From Prevotellaceae bacterium (GTDB taxonomy: Bacteria; Bacteroidota; Bacteroidia; Bacteroidales; UBA932): DNA of 11,308 nucleotides. A program made the translations under genes and the position numbers. Under the pieces are notes generated by a model. That model saw nothing but the letters and a program-made list of their open reading frames with translations, did not search any database and had not been told where the DNA came from. The stretch is from positions 1-11,308 of the forward strand of contig JAITOI010000209.1 of assembly GCA_031289995.1 (NCBI GenBank). Direction: 5' to 3'. This document shows, piece by piece, positions 1 to 7,831 of this stretch (the first letter of the stretch is position 1; each line of letters opens with the position of its first letter).

Positions 1-50
1 TTTAGAGCACAAAACAAATCCCTGTTCAGGGCAACCGCACCAAAATTCGA

Positions 51-67
51 ACCATTAATTTAATGGT
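51..67. repeat. Short palindrome, 8-bp arms
   Basis: ACCATTAA and TTAATGGT are exact reverse complements separated by one base. The element is AT-rich and lies just before the 46-bp repeat at 73-118. It could be a hairpin or a protein site; nothing in the window decides this. Confidence 0.6.
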
Positions 68-72
68 ATTGA

Positions 73-118
73 GTTCAAGACGGATTTCGTGGAACCCGCG
101 CCAACATTGGCGTTGGCG
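73..118 (+). repeat. 46-bp dispersed repeat, left copy
   Basis: This block matches 11203-11248 at 41 of 46 positions with no gaps and in the same orientation. It contains a hairpin at 99-118 (CGCCAAC, 6-nt loop, GTTGGCG) that is only partly kept in the right copy. Both copies lie in non-coding DNA, which suggests a genome-wide intergenic element. Confidence 0.75.
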
Positions 119-167
119 AAAAAAAACTTAAATTTTAATGCGGCTGACCCGATAAAAAATCCTCCGC

Positions 168-208
168 AAAACACGAAGGCGCAAGCCATATTCGCCCGCG
201 CCTTTGTG
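168..208 (-). terminator. Candidate terminator of the EF-G-like/ferritin transcript
   Basis: Read on the minus strand, AAGGCGC and GCGCCTT pair perfectly around a 15-nt loop. After one mismatch the stem continues with CAC/GTG, and the descending arm is followed directly by TTTTGCGG. It starts about 24 bp after the ferritin stop. The T tract is short, so efficiency is uncertain. Confidence 0.45.
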
Positions 209-231
209 CCCTACTAATTTTCATCAAACCT

Positions 232-747
232 TCATCCCAGCCGCGCTCCCAGCTCCTTGTCAAAGGCGATGAGAGCAGCCTCGTGCGAGCCAATTTTTTG
301 CAGCGCGTCGGCATACTTGCGGGCGGTGTTCTCCTCCTCAACCTGCTCGCTGACGTACCACTGCAAAAAGATTTGCGTGGCGTAATCCTTCAGCTCGACG
401 GCCATATCGACCAGCTCGTAGATGCGGTTGGTAACAAGATTTTCGTGCTTTGCGGTGTCGGCAAAAGCGGCAGCGGGCGATGCCCAGTCCTGCGGCACAG
501 CCTCGATGGGCTGTAGGCTTACGCGTCCGCCGCGCGAGCTGAGGTAGCTCAGCAGCTTTTCGGCGTGCGTTTGCTCCTCCTTTGCCTGCGCGGCATACCA
601 GCAGGCGATGCCGTCGTAGCCCTTGCTGCGCATATCGTACGACATCGAAAGGTAGAGGTAGGCCGACCATAGCTCGGCATTTGCCTGCACGTTTAAGGCC
701 GCTTCCATTGCGGGTTTGAGTGCTGTCCTGTCCATTTTTTCTATCAT
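232..747 (-). CDS. ftnA: Bacterial non-haem ferritin
   Basis: Iron-storage protein of the ferritin-like four-helix-bundle family, normally a cytoplasmic 24-subunit cage that oxidises Fe(II) and stores it as ferric mineral. The residues match E. coli FtnA with a constant offset of 8: E25, E58, H61, E102 and Q135 cover sites A and B, and E134, E137 and E138 cover site C. Y32 matches the conserved ferroxidase tyrosine, and the block FLQWYVSEQ with EEE is diagnostic. At 171 residues the length is normal. The start is not certain: ATG at 747 or the ATG four codons later (735) are both possible, and neither has a clear ribosome-binding site. It lies 35 bp after the EF-G-like gene on the same strand with no promoter-like sequence between, so co-transcription is likely. 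Family assignment is firm; the symbol follows the FtnA-type residues. Confidence 0.95.
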   Translation of the reverse strand: MIEKMDRTALKPAMEAALNVQANAELWSAYLYLSMSYDMRSKGYDGIACWYAAQAKEEQTHAEKLLSYLSSRGGRVSLQPIEAVPQDWASPAAAFADTAKHENLVTNRIYELVDMAVELKDYATQIFLQWYVSEQVEEENTARKYADALQKIGSHEAALIAFDKELGARLG

Positions 748-782
748 TTTTTTGGTGAATAATTCCGCTTTTTTTGCGCACG

Positions 783-2942
783 CTACTCATCCCTATCCTT
801 GTCCACGTACTCCTTCAGCAGCCGCTCTTGCACGTCGGGCGGCACCTGCTGGTACTCGAGGAATTTCATCGAGTAGGTGGCGCGTCCGGAGGCGAGCGAG
901 CTGAGCGTAGTGCTGTACTTGTTGAGCTCGGCAAGCGGCACGCGGGCTTTCACCACCTCGAAGTTTTTCTGGCTGTCCATGCCTTCGATGATGGCGCGAC
1001 GGTTCTGCAGGTCGCTCATCACGTCGCCCATGTAGTCGGCGGGCACGAGCACCTCGACCATGTAAATAGGCTCCATAATTTTGGGCGCCGCGTTGCGGAA
1101 GGCCTCCTTGAAAGCGTTGCGCCCAGCCAGCTTGAACGAAATTTCGTTGCTGTCCACGGGATGCATTTTTCCGTCGTACACGTACACCTTCAAGTCGCGA
1201 GCGTAGGAGCCGGTGAGAGGTCCCTCCTCCATTTTTTCCATCAGGCCCTTGAGGATGGCGGGCATAAAGCGGGCGTCGATGGCGCCACCCACCACGCAGT
1301 TGTAGTAGATGAGCTTGCCGCCCCACTCGAGGTCGTACTCCTCCTTGCCTCGAAGGTTGAGCACCATTTCGCCGCCGTTCACGCGGAAGCGGTTGTTTTC
1401 GGGAGCGCCCTCCACGTAAGGCTCGATGAGCAGGTGCACCTCGCCAAACTGCCCTGCGCCGCCGCTCTGTTTTTTGTGGCGGTAGTCGGCGGCGGCGAGC
1501 TTGGTGATGGTTTCGCGGTAGGGAATTTTGGGGTTGAGCAAGTCAACTTCGATTTTGTAAATCGTGCTCAGGTTGCGCTTCAGGATGTTGATGTGGTGCT
1601 CGCCCTGCCCGCTCACAATGATTTGCTTCAGCTCCTTGGAGTACTCCACCACGATGGTCGGGTCTTCCTGGTGGATGCGGTGGAGAGCCTCGCCCAGCTT
1701 CTCTTCCTCCGCGGCATTCTTCGCTTTGATGGCGATGCGGAACTTCGGGTCGGGGAAGGTGATGGGCTTGAAATTCCACGATTTTCCTTCGCCGTTGAGG
1801 GTCTGATTCACGTGCGTATTTTTCAGCTTCACGGTGCAGCCAATGTCGCCTGCGCTGAGCTCCGTCACCTTGGTGCGCGTTTTTCCTGCCGGGCAAAACA
1901 GCTGAGCAATGCGCTCTTTGGAGTCGTTGTCGGCGTTCAGCAAATCCGTGCCCTCACTCACTTTGCCGCTCATCACGCGGAAGTAGTAGAGCTCGCCGAT
2001 GTGCTGCTCCACGGTGGTTTTGAACACGAAAAGGGAGGGCGTTGCGGCGGTGTTGCAGGGCACCACTTCGTCCTCCACAGTCTTGTATTCGCGCGCCTTT
2101 TCGGGCGATGGCGATACGTTGATGAGGAACTCCATCAGCCGCTTCACGCCGATGTCTTTTTTTGCCGACAGGCAGAAAACCGGCACCATGTCGCGGTTCT
2201 TGATGCCGGCACGCAGGCCGCGCCGTATCTCTTCTTCGTCGAGGGTGCCCTTGTCGAAAAAGAGCTCCATCAGCTCCTCGTCGTACTCGGCGGCAGCCTC
2301 CACCAGCGCCTTGTTGAGCTCCACGGCGCGCTCCATTTCTTCGCCCGCGGGGATGTCGAGGTCTTGGCGCTCGCCGGTGTCGCCCTTAAACTTGTACATC
2401 TTCATCTTGAGCACGTCCACGAATCCGTCGAAGTCGCTGCCCGTGGCGAGCGGGTACTGCACCAGCACTACCTTCTTGCCAAACGTTTCGCGCAGTGCGG
2501 CAACGGTGGCCTCAAAGTCGGCCTTGTCGCTGTCCAGCTGGTTGACGGCAACGACGAGAGGCTTGCTGTGATTTTCGGCGTAGCGGGCAAAAATTTCGGT
2601 GCCCACCTCCACGCCATTTTGAGCGTTGACCACCATAACGCCGGTGTCGCACACCTTGAACGCCGAGAAGACTCCGCCCGAAAAATCGTCGGAACCTGGC
2701 GTGTCGATGAAGTTGAGCTTGCGCTCCATGAACTCTGTGTAGAGCACGGTGCTGTAGATGGAGCGCCCGTAGGTTTGCTCAATTTCGGAGCAGTCGCTCA
2801 CGGTGTTTTTCGCCTCAACGGAGCCACGGCGGTCGATGACTTTTCCCTCGAAGAGCATCGCCTCGGCGAGGGTTGTTTTTCCGCTGCCCGGAGCGCCCAG
2901 CAGCACTACGTTGCGGATTTTTTCTGTGGGGTAGATTTTCAT
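783..2942 (-). CDS. EF-G-like translational GTPase paralogue
   Basis: This 719-residue protein is close in length to EF-G and has its full domain order. The GTPase domain has a P-loop at 16-24 (GAPGSGKTT), DTPG at 80-83 and NQLD at 134-137. A domain II follows near residues 310-400. Domain IV is marked by RHKKQSGGAGQFGEV, then HPVDSNEISFKLAGRNAFKEA, and domain V by MGDVMSDLQNRRAIIEGMD. It differs from canonical EF-G at catalytic positions: the P-loop is GAPGSGKT rather than AHIDAGKT, the catalytic histidine of DTPGH is serine (S84), and the G4 motif is NQLD rather than NKMD. This fits the EF-G-like group often annotated EF-G2 or simply elongation factor G in Bacteroidota, not the essential fusA, which normally sits with rpsL and rpsG. 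Its role (ribosome recycling, rescue, stress or antibiotic protection) cannot be told from sequence. It is the first gene of a minus-strand unit with ferritin. Confidence 0.9.
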   Translation of the reverse strand: MKIYPTEKIRNVVLLGAPGSGKTTLAEAMLFEGKVIDRRGSVEAKNTVSDCSEIEQTYGRSIYSTVLYTEFMERKLNFIDTPGSDDFSGGVFSAFKVCDTGVMVVNAQNGVEVGTEIFARYAENHSKPLVVAVNQLDSDKADFEATVAALRETFGKKVVLVQYPLATGSDFDGFVDVLKMKMYKFKGDTGERQDLDIPAGEEMERAVELNKALVEAAAEYDEELMELFFDKGTLDEEEIRRGLRAGIKNRDMVPVFCLSAKKDIGVKRLMEFLINVSPSPEKAREYKTVEDEVVPCNTAATPSLFVFKTTVEQHIGELYYFRVMSGKVSEGTDLLNADNDSKERIAQLFCPAGKTRTKVTELSAGDIGCTVKLKNTHVNQTLNGEGKSWNFKPITFPDPKFRIAIKAKNAAEEEKLGEALHRIHQEDPTIVVEYSKELKQIIVSGQGEHHINILKRNLSTIYKIEVDLLNPKIPYRETITKLAAADYRHKKQSGGAGQFGEVHLLIEPYVEGAPENNRFRVNGGEMVLNLRGKEEYDLEWGGKLIYYNCVVGGAIDARFMPAILKGLMEKMEEGPLTGSYARDLKVYVYDGKMHPVDSNEISFKLAGRNAFKEAFRNAAPKIMEPIYMVEVLVPADYMGDVMSDLQNRRAIIEGMDSQKNFEVVKARVPLAELNKYSTTLSSLASGRATYSMKFLEYQQVPPDVQERLLKEYVDKDRDE

Positions 2943-2951
2943 AAAAACTTG

Positions 2952-2970
2952 GTATTAGAAATTAGAAATC
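2952..2970. repeat. Short ATTAGAA tandem repeat upstream of the EF-G-like gene
   Basis: ATTAGAA occurs twice in tandem, followed by a partial third unit. It lies in the 5' leader of the EF-G-like gene and resembles the other 7-8-bp A/T-rich tandem repeats at gene junctions in this window (3853-3880, 5193-5262, 10046-10068). Confidence 0.5.
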
Positions 2971-2988
2971 GCGATAACAAAAAGACGC

Positions 2989-2996
2989 CAAATGTA
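2989..2996 (-). promoter_or_regulatory. -7 box of a possible Bacteroidota promoter for the EF-G-like gene
   Basis: The minus strand reads TACATTTG, a match to the Bacteroidota TAnnTTTG element, about 46 bp upstream of the start codon. No TTG is found at the usual distance further upstream (the nearest, at 3030-3028, is about 31 bp away). The call therefore rests on the -7 box alone. Confidence 0.4.
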
Positions 2997-3083
2997 GGAT
3001 AATTCTTTGGATGTTGCGTTATGCTAACAATTAAAAAAGGTTGTAGAGCAGAAAAAAAATTATTCCGCCAAAAAAACATACTA

Positions 3084-3102
3084 TGTTCTATTCATTTGAA
3101 CA
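3084..3102. promoter_or_regulatory. Inverted repeat, candidate operator
   Basis: TGTTC and GAACA are exact reverse complements around a 9-bp spacer, with a second nested palindrome (TTCA-TT-TGAA) at 3091-3100. It lies about 43 bp upstream of the -33-like TTG of the tetR promoter. Binding by the adjacent TetR protein is possible but not shown. Confidence 0.35.
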
Positions 3103-3112
3103 GTAAGCGAAT

Positions 3113-3132
3113 TTGTTATATTTCGTTAACAA
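3113..3132. promoter_or_regulatory. Inverted repeat TTGTTA-N8-TAACAA, candidate TetR operator
   Basis: Two exact 6-bp arms surround an 8-bp spacer, the size range typical of TetR-family operators. It ends 12 bp before the -33-like element of the tetR promoter. The right half (CGTTAACAA) occurs again at 3181-3189, close to the expected transcription start, so a second half-site may lie in the early leader. Confidence 0.4.
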
Positions 3133-3144
3133 GCGATTTTTCAC

Positions 3145-3176
3145 TTGCATGCTATTGTAAAACATTTGTACTTTTG
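3145..3176 (+). promoter_or_regulatory. Bacteroidota-type promoter of the efflux operon
   Basis: A TTG at 3145-3147 and a perfect TAnnTTTG box (TACTTTTG, 3169-3176) are separated by 21 bp, within the spacing accepted for Bacteroidota primary-sigma promoters. Transcription would start near 3182-3185, giving a leader of about 43 nt before the tetR start codon. No similar box is seen at later junctions, so this is the likely single promoter for 3227-10045. Confidence 0.6.
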
Positions 3177-3226
3177 CCGCCGTTAACAATGAAGTTAAAC
3201 ACAAAAATTAGACAAAAAAGTTAGAC

Positions 3227-3853
3227 ATGAAAGATAGCCAATCATCAAGCACAGAAGCGGCAATTATGGCCGCAGCCGAGAGCGAGTTCCTCGAAAAAGG
3301 TTACGCCAACACCAAGACTACCGACATCGCGCAGCGGGCAGGCGTTACGCATGCCATGCTGCACTACTACTTCCGAACGAAGGAAAATCTGTTCGAGCTG
3401 GTGCTCAAAACCAAGATGGAGTTGCTTGCCAACGCACTCATTTTGTCGTTCAACCAAGACCTGCCTTTCGACGAAAAAATTCGTCAAGGCGTGGAGCAGC
3501 ACTTCGATTACATTGCCGCCAACCCCCAGCTGCCTTGGTTTTTGCTGAGCGAGGTGATGCGCGACAAGACGCATCGCGACATCCTCATCAAGCTGATGCG
3601 TCCCAAGGCACAGGCCATCTCGCGGAGGGTGAGCGAGGACATCGAAGCCGAAGCTGCCACGGGGAAAATTCGCCGCATGGATCCGCTCGACCTGATGCTG
3701 AGCATCCTCATGCTAAACGTGTCCATCTTCCTCATCGCGCCGTTCATCAACGAGGTACTGAACGGCAACAAGGCGCAGCTGCAAAAAATACTACGGCACC
3801 GAAAGGAGGAAAACGTAAGGATGATAATGGCTCAGCTGAGACCTGAAGATTGA
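3227..3853 (+). CDS. TetR/AcrR-family transcriptional regulator
   Basis: The N-terminal ~60 residues form the TetR DNA-binding domain: helix 1 with FLEKGYANTKTTDIA, then a helix-turn-helix around residues 31-50 (TTDIAQRAGVTHAMLHYYF) and the usual KENLF at 52-56. The rest is a helical ligand-binding and dimerisation region ending in a very hydrophobic stretch (LMLSILMLNVSIFLIAPF). At 208 residues the length is standard. It heads the efflux operon, 41 bp before tolC, and a symmetric sequence lies in its own promoter. The most likely role is a ligand-relieved repressor of itself and the exporter, the arrangement of CecR (YbiH) with ybhGFSR in E. coli. The inducer cannot be predicted. Start chosen at 3227, about 43 nt after the expected transcription start; there is no Shine-Dalgarno sequence. 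Confidence 0.93.
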   Translation: MKDSQSSSTEAAIMAAAESEFLEKGYANTKTTDIAQRAGVTHAMLHYYFRTKENLFELVLKTKMELLANALILSFNQDLPFDEKIRQGVEQHFDYIAANPQLPWFLLSEVMRDKTHRDILIKLMRPKAQAISRRVSEDIEAEAATGKIRRMDPLDLMLSILMLNVSIFLIAPFINEVLNGNKAQLQKILRHRKEENVRMIMAQLRPED

Positions 3854-3880
3854 GATTTGAAAATTTGAAAATTTGAAGAT
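3853..3880 (+). repeat. ATTTGAAA tandem repeat at the tetR-tolC junction
   Basis: Three near-identical 8-bp units (consensus AAATTTGA) follow the tetR stop and fill most of the 41-bp gap before tolC. A close relative (GATTTGAAGA units) occupies the position just after the last operon gene at 10046-10068. The element is non-coding. Confidence 0.65.
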
Positions 3881-3894
3881 TAAAAAATTGAATT

Positions 3895-5262
<1,368 letters not shown>

Positions 5263-5270
5263 AAAAAACC

Positions 5271-6179
5271 ATGAAAACAAAAAACATTTTCATCCTCATC
5301 GCCAGCGCCGCGCTTGCTTCTGCCTGCGGCGGGAATGGCAACAAATTTGACGCCAGCGGCATGTTTGAAGCTACCGAAATTTTGGTGTCGGCCAAGGGCA
5401 ACGGCGAAATTATGCGCTTCGACGTGCACGAAGGAAAAAGCGTGGAGGCCTTGACGGCGCTGGGCTTCATCGACACCACGCAGCTGTACTTGCGCAAGCA
5501 GCAGCTGCTGGCAAACATCCGTGCGCTGGGTAGCCGCACGCTGAACGTGGCGCAGCAAACGGCAGCCCTGCAGCAGCAAGTGGCAACGCAACGGCGCGAG
5601 CAGCGGCGCTTCGAAAACCTCGTGAAGCAAAACGCGGCCACCCAAAAACAGCTCGACGACGTGTGCGCTCAGCTGGAAACGCTGGAAAAGCAATTGGCTG
5701 CGCAAACCGAAACGCTGCACAACAACAACAGCAGCCTTGCCGGCGAACGCGACGCCCTTGCGCAGCAGGTAGCGCAGCTCGACGACCAGCTAAAAAACGC
5801 CGTCATCCGAAGCCCCATTGCGGGCACGGTGCTGAACAAGTATGCCGAGGAGGGCGAGCTCGCGGCGCAAGGCCGGGCGCTGTTTAAGGTGGCGGACGTG
5901 CAACGAATGACGCTGCGGGCTTACATCTCCGCAAGCCAGCTGACCACGCTCAAAATTGGGCAAACGGTGCGCGTATTTTCCGACCTCGGCGCCGCCGACC
6001 GACGCGAGTACAGCGGCGCTGTGGCATGGATTGCGGACAAGGCAGAGTTCACTCCCAAGACCATCCAAACCCGCGACGAACGCGCCAACCTCGTGTACGC
6101 CGTGAAGGTGGCGGTGGAGAATGATGGGCTGCTGAAAATTGGAATGTACGGGGAGATAAAATTTGAAAGCGAAAAATGA
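5271..6179 (+). CDS. Periplasmic adaptor (membrane-fusion) lipoprotein, YbhG/HlyD type
   Basis: It links the inner-membrane ABC exporter to the TolC channel. Residues 1-19 are a lipoprotein signal with a lipobox ASAC, so C19 is the expected lipidated residue. After a short lipoyl half-motif (VSAKGNGEIMRFDVHEGKSV) comes a long alpha-helical hairpin, about residues 70-178, rich in Q, L and A. The second lipoyl half follows (IRSPIAGTVLNKYAEEGELA), and then a beta-barrel domain (LRAYISASQLTTLKIGQTVRVF). The C-terminal LVYAVKVAVENDGLLKIGMYGEIKF is characteristic of the YbhG-like group. It is somewhat shorter than E. coli YbhG (about 330 residues). Its stop overlaps the start of the first ATPase gene by 4 bp (ATGA), implying translational coupling. 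Start chosen just after the 7-bp repeat array; no ribosome-binding site is evident. Confidence 0.93.
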   Translation: MKTKNIFILIASAALASACGGNGNKFDASGMFEATEILVSAKGNGEIMRFDVHEGKSVEALTALGFIDTTQLYLRKQQLLANIRALGSRTLNVAQQTAALQQQVATQRREQRRFENLVKQNAATQKQLDDVCAQLETLEKQLAAQTETLHNNNSSLAGERDALAQQVAQLDDQLKNAVIRSPIAGTVLNKYAEEGELAAQGRALFKVADVQRMTLRAYISASQLTTLKIGQTVRVFSDLGAADRREYSGAVAWIADKAEFTPKTIQTRDERANLVYAVKVAVENDGLLKIGMYGEIKFESEK

Positions 6180-7069
6180 ACGCCATTGTAACAGCCGAGA
6201 ATTTGAGCAAGCGATACGGCGCCACGACTGCGTTACGCGAGGTTTCGTTTGAGGTGCAGCGCGGCGAAATATTCGGCCTGATTGGTCCCGACGGCGCAGG
6301 CAAAACCACGCTGTTTCGCATCCTCGCGTCGCTGCTGCTGCCCGACGGCGGAAGCGCAACGGTGGACGGCAACGATGTGGTGCGCGACTACCAGCAAATC
6401 CGCTGCGCCATTGGCTACATGCCAGGCCGCTTCTCGCTCTACCAGGACCTAACGGTGGAAGAAAATCTGCGCTTTTTTGCCACCATTTTCAGCACCACCA
6501 TCGAGGAAAACTATCACCTGATTGCCGACATTTACCGCCAAATTGAGCCGTTCAAAACGCGCAAAGCTGGCAAGCTATCGGGCGGCATGAAGCAGAAGCT
6601 GGCGCTGTGCTGCGCCCTTATCCACAAGCCGGTGGCGCTGCTGCTCGACGAGCCTACCACGGGCGTTGACCCCGTGTCGCGCAAGGAATTTTGGGAGATG
6701 CTCAAGTGCTTGAGGCAGCAAAATATCACCATCGTGGTGTCCACGCCCTACATGGACGAGGCCACGCTCTGCGACCGCATCGCGCTCATTCAGCACGGCT
6801 CGCTGCTCAGCATCGACACGCCGGCAAACATTGCGGCCCGATACCCGCGCAAGCTCTACGCCGTCACCTCGGATAGCAGCTATCGCCTGCTCGAACCGCT
6901 GCGCCGCCACCCGCAAGTACACTCGGCCTATATTTTTGGCGATAGCGTGCACGTTTCCACCATTAACGATGAACCGCTAATCCTTAATCCCGATATGCGG
7001 GGTGTGGAAAGTTGCCAGCAAATTCAGGCCTGCATTGAGGATTGCTTCATCGACATGACCCAAAAATAA
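6176..7069 (+). CDS. ABC transporter ATPase 1 (YbhF N-half type)
   Basis: Nucleotide-binding subunit of the exporter. Walker A is at 37-45 (GPDGAGKTT), the A-loop aromatic is Y14, the signature is canonical LSGGM at 134-138, and Walker B with its catalytic glutamate is LLLDE ending D158-E159. Two normally invariant positions are changed: the Q-loop glutamine is glycine (G84, in YMPGRFSLYQDL) and the H-switch histidine is proline (P191, in VSTPYMDEA). About 60 residues follow the ABC core, as in ABC-2 drug-export ATPases. It overlaps the adaptor gene by 4 bp and precedes ATPase 2 by 6 bp. Together the two ATPases (297 and 246 residues) match the two halves of the E. coli double ATPase YbhF. 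ATP hydrolysis probably depends on the partner. Confidence 0.93.
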   Translation: MNAIVTAENLSKRYGATTALREVSFEVQRGEIFGLIGPDGAGKTTLFRILASLLLPDGGSATVDGNDVVRDYQQIRCAIGYMPGRFSLYQDLTVEENLRFFATIFSTTIEENYHLIADIYRQIEPFKTRKAGKLSGGMKQKLALCCALIHKPVALLLDEPTTGVDPVSRKEFWEMLKCLRQQNITIVVSTPYMDEATLCDRIALIQHGSLLSIDTPANIAARYPRKLYAVTSDSSYRLLEPLRRHPQVHSAYIFGDSVHVSTINDEPLILNPDMRGVESCQQIQACIEDCFIDMTQK

Positions 7070-7075
7070 AACACC

Positions 7076-7816
7076 ATGAACAACGTAATCCAAACCCGCG
7101 ATCTCACCAAGCGCTTCGGCACGTTCACCGCCGTTGACCGCATTTCGTTCGAGGTGAAGCAGGGAGAAATTTTCGGCTTTCTGGGCGCCAACGGCGCAGG
7201 AAAAACTACCGCCATGCGAATGCTGTGCGGGTTGAGCAAACCCACGTCGGGACAAGGCTTGGTGGCAGGCTACGACATCGCGCAGCAGCCCGAACGGGTG
7301 AAAAAACACATCGGCTACATGAGCCAAAAATTTTCGCTCTACGAAGATTTGAAGGTGTGGGAAAACATGCGCCTCTTCGGCGGAATTTACGGAATGGGAG
7401 CCAAGCTCATCGCCTCAAAAACCGCGACAATGCTCGCACGGCTGGGCTTCGTGGACGAGCGCAACACGCTGGTGCGCGACCTCCCGCTCGGCTGGAAGCA
7501 GAAGCTGGCCTTCTCCGTCGCCATCTTTCACGAGCCAACGGTGGTGTTCCTCGACGAGCCAACCGGCGGCGTTGACCCCATTGCCCGACGGCAGTTTTGG
7601 GAGCTGATTGCGCAAGCCGCCGCAAGCGGAATCACCGTCTTCGTAACCACCCACTACATGGACGAAGCCGAGTACTGCCGCCGCGTTTCGATTATGGTGG
7701 ACGGCAAAATTGAGGCGCTCGATACGCCCAAAAATTTGAAGCAGCAATTCAATGCGGCCAACATGGACGCAGTTTTTCAACAGCTCGCACGGCGCGCCAC
7801 GCGAGCCGACAACTAA
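7076..7816 (+). CDS. ABC transporter ATPase 2 (YbhF C-half type)
   Basis: Second nucleotide-binding subunit. Walker A is at 37-45 (GANGAGKTT), the Q-loop has its glutamine (Q84 in YMSQKFSLYEDL), Walker B ends D160-E161 and the H-switch histidine is present (H193 in TTHYMDEAE). The signature is not LSGGQ but LPLGW (136-140), a form I know from YbhF C-terminal halves and related DrrA-like proteins. It therefore has a full set of Walker-side residues but a degenerate signature, the reverse of ATPase 1, and a heterodimer is the natural reading. At 246 residues it is a bare ABC domain. It starts 6 bp after ATPase 1 and is followed 15 bp later by the first permease. Confidence 0.93.
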   Translation: MNNVIQTRDLTKRFGTFTAVDRISFEVKQGEIFGFLGANGAGKTTAMRMLCGLSKPTSGQGLVAGYDIAQQPERVKKHIGYMSQKFSLYEDLKVWENMRLFGGIYGMGAKLIASKTATMLARLGFVDERNTLVRDLPLGWKQKLAFSVAIFHEPTVVFLDEPTGGVDPIARRQFWELIAQAAASGITVFVTTHYMDEAEYCRRVSIMVDGKIEALDTPKNLKQQFNAANMDAVFQQLARRATRADN

Positions 7817-7831
7817 AAATCGAAATCCATC

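Larger units (their letters stand above)
1..231. other. Non-coding 3' flank of the ferritin gene
   Basis: No credible gene is seen here; the only reading frame of any length runs antisense or overlaps the ferritin end and shows no family features. The stretch holds a 17-bp palindrome (51-67), one copy of a 46-bp dispersed repeat (73-118) with its own 7-bp hairpin (99-118), and a terminator-like hairpin (168-208) facing the end of the ferritin gene. A gene continuing off the left edge cannot be excluded. Confidence 0.6.
2943..3226. promoter_or_regulatory. Divergent control region with candidate TetR operators
   Basis: This AT-rich gap separates the minus-strand EF-G-like/ferritin unit from the plus-strand efflux operon. 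It contains a promoter-like box for each direction and several inverted repeats: TGTTC/GAACA at 3084-3102, TTGTTA/TAACAA at 3113-3132 and GTTA/TAAC at 3018-3028. The word TAACAA recurs at 3025, 3127 and 3184, twice as CGTTAACAA. TTAGACA is directly repeated at 3208-3214 and 3221-3227, the second copy running into the tetR start codon. TetR regulators usually bind such symmetric sites in their own promoter, so this is the probable regulatory switch; which repeat is bound is inference. Confidence 0.6.

Noticed and set aside
783..2942. Canonical fusA or a ribosome-protection tetracycline resistance gene
   Set aside because: The P-loop, the DTPGS motif and the absence of rpsL/rpsG neighbours argue against fusA, and nothing specific to Tet(M)-type proteins could be recognised by eye.
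774..3002. 742-codon open frame on the plus strand
   Set aside because: It lies antisense to the EF-G-like gene across its whole length; the minus-strand protein has clear GTPase and EF-G domain motifs, whereas this frame is rich in V, H, L and A with no motif.
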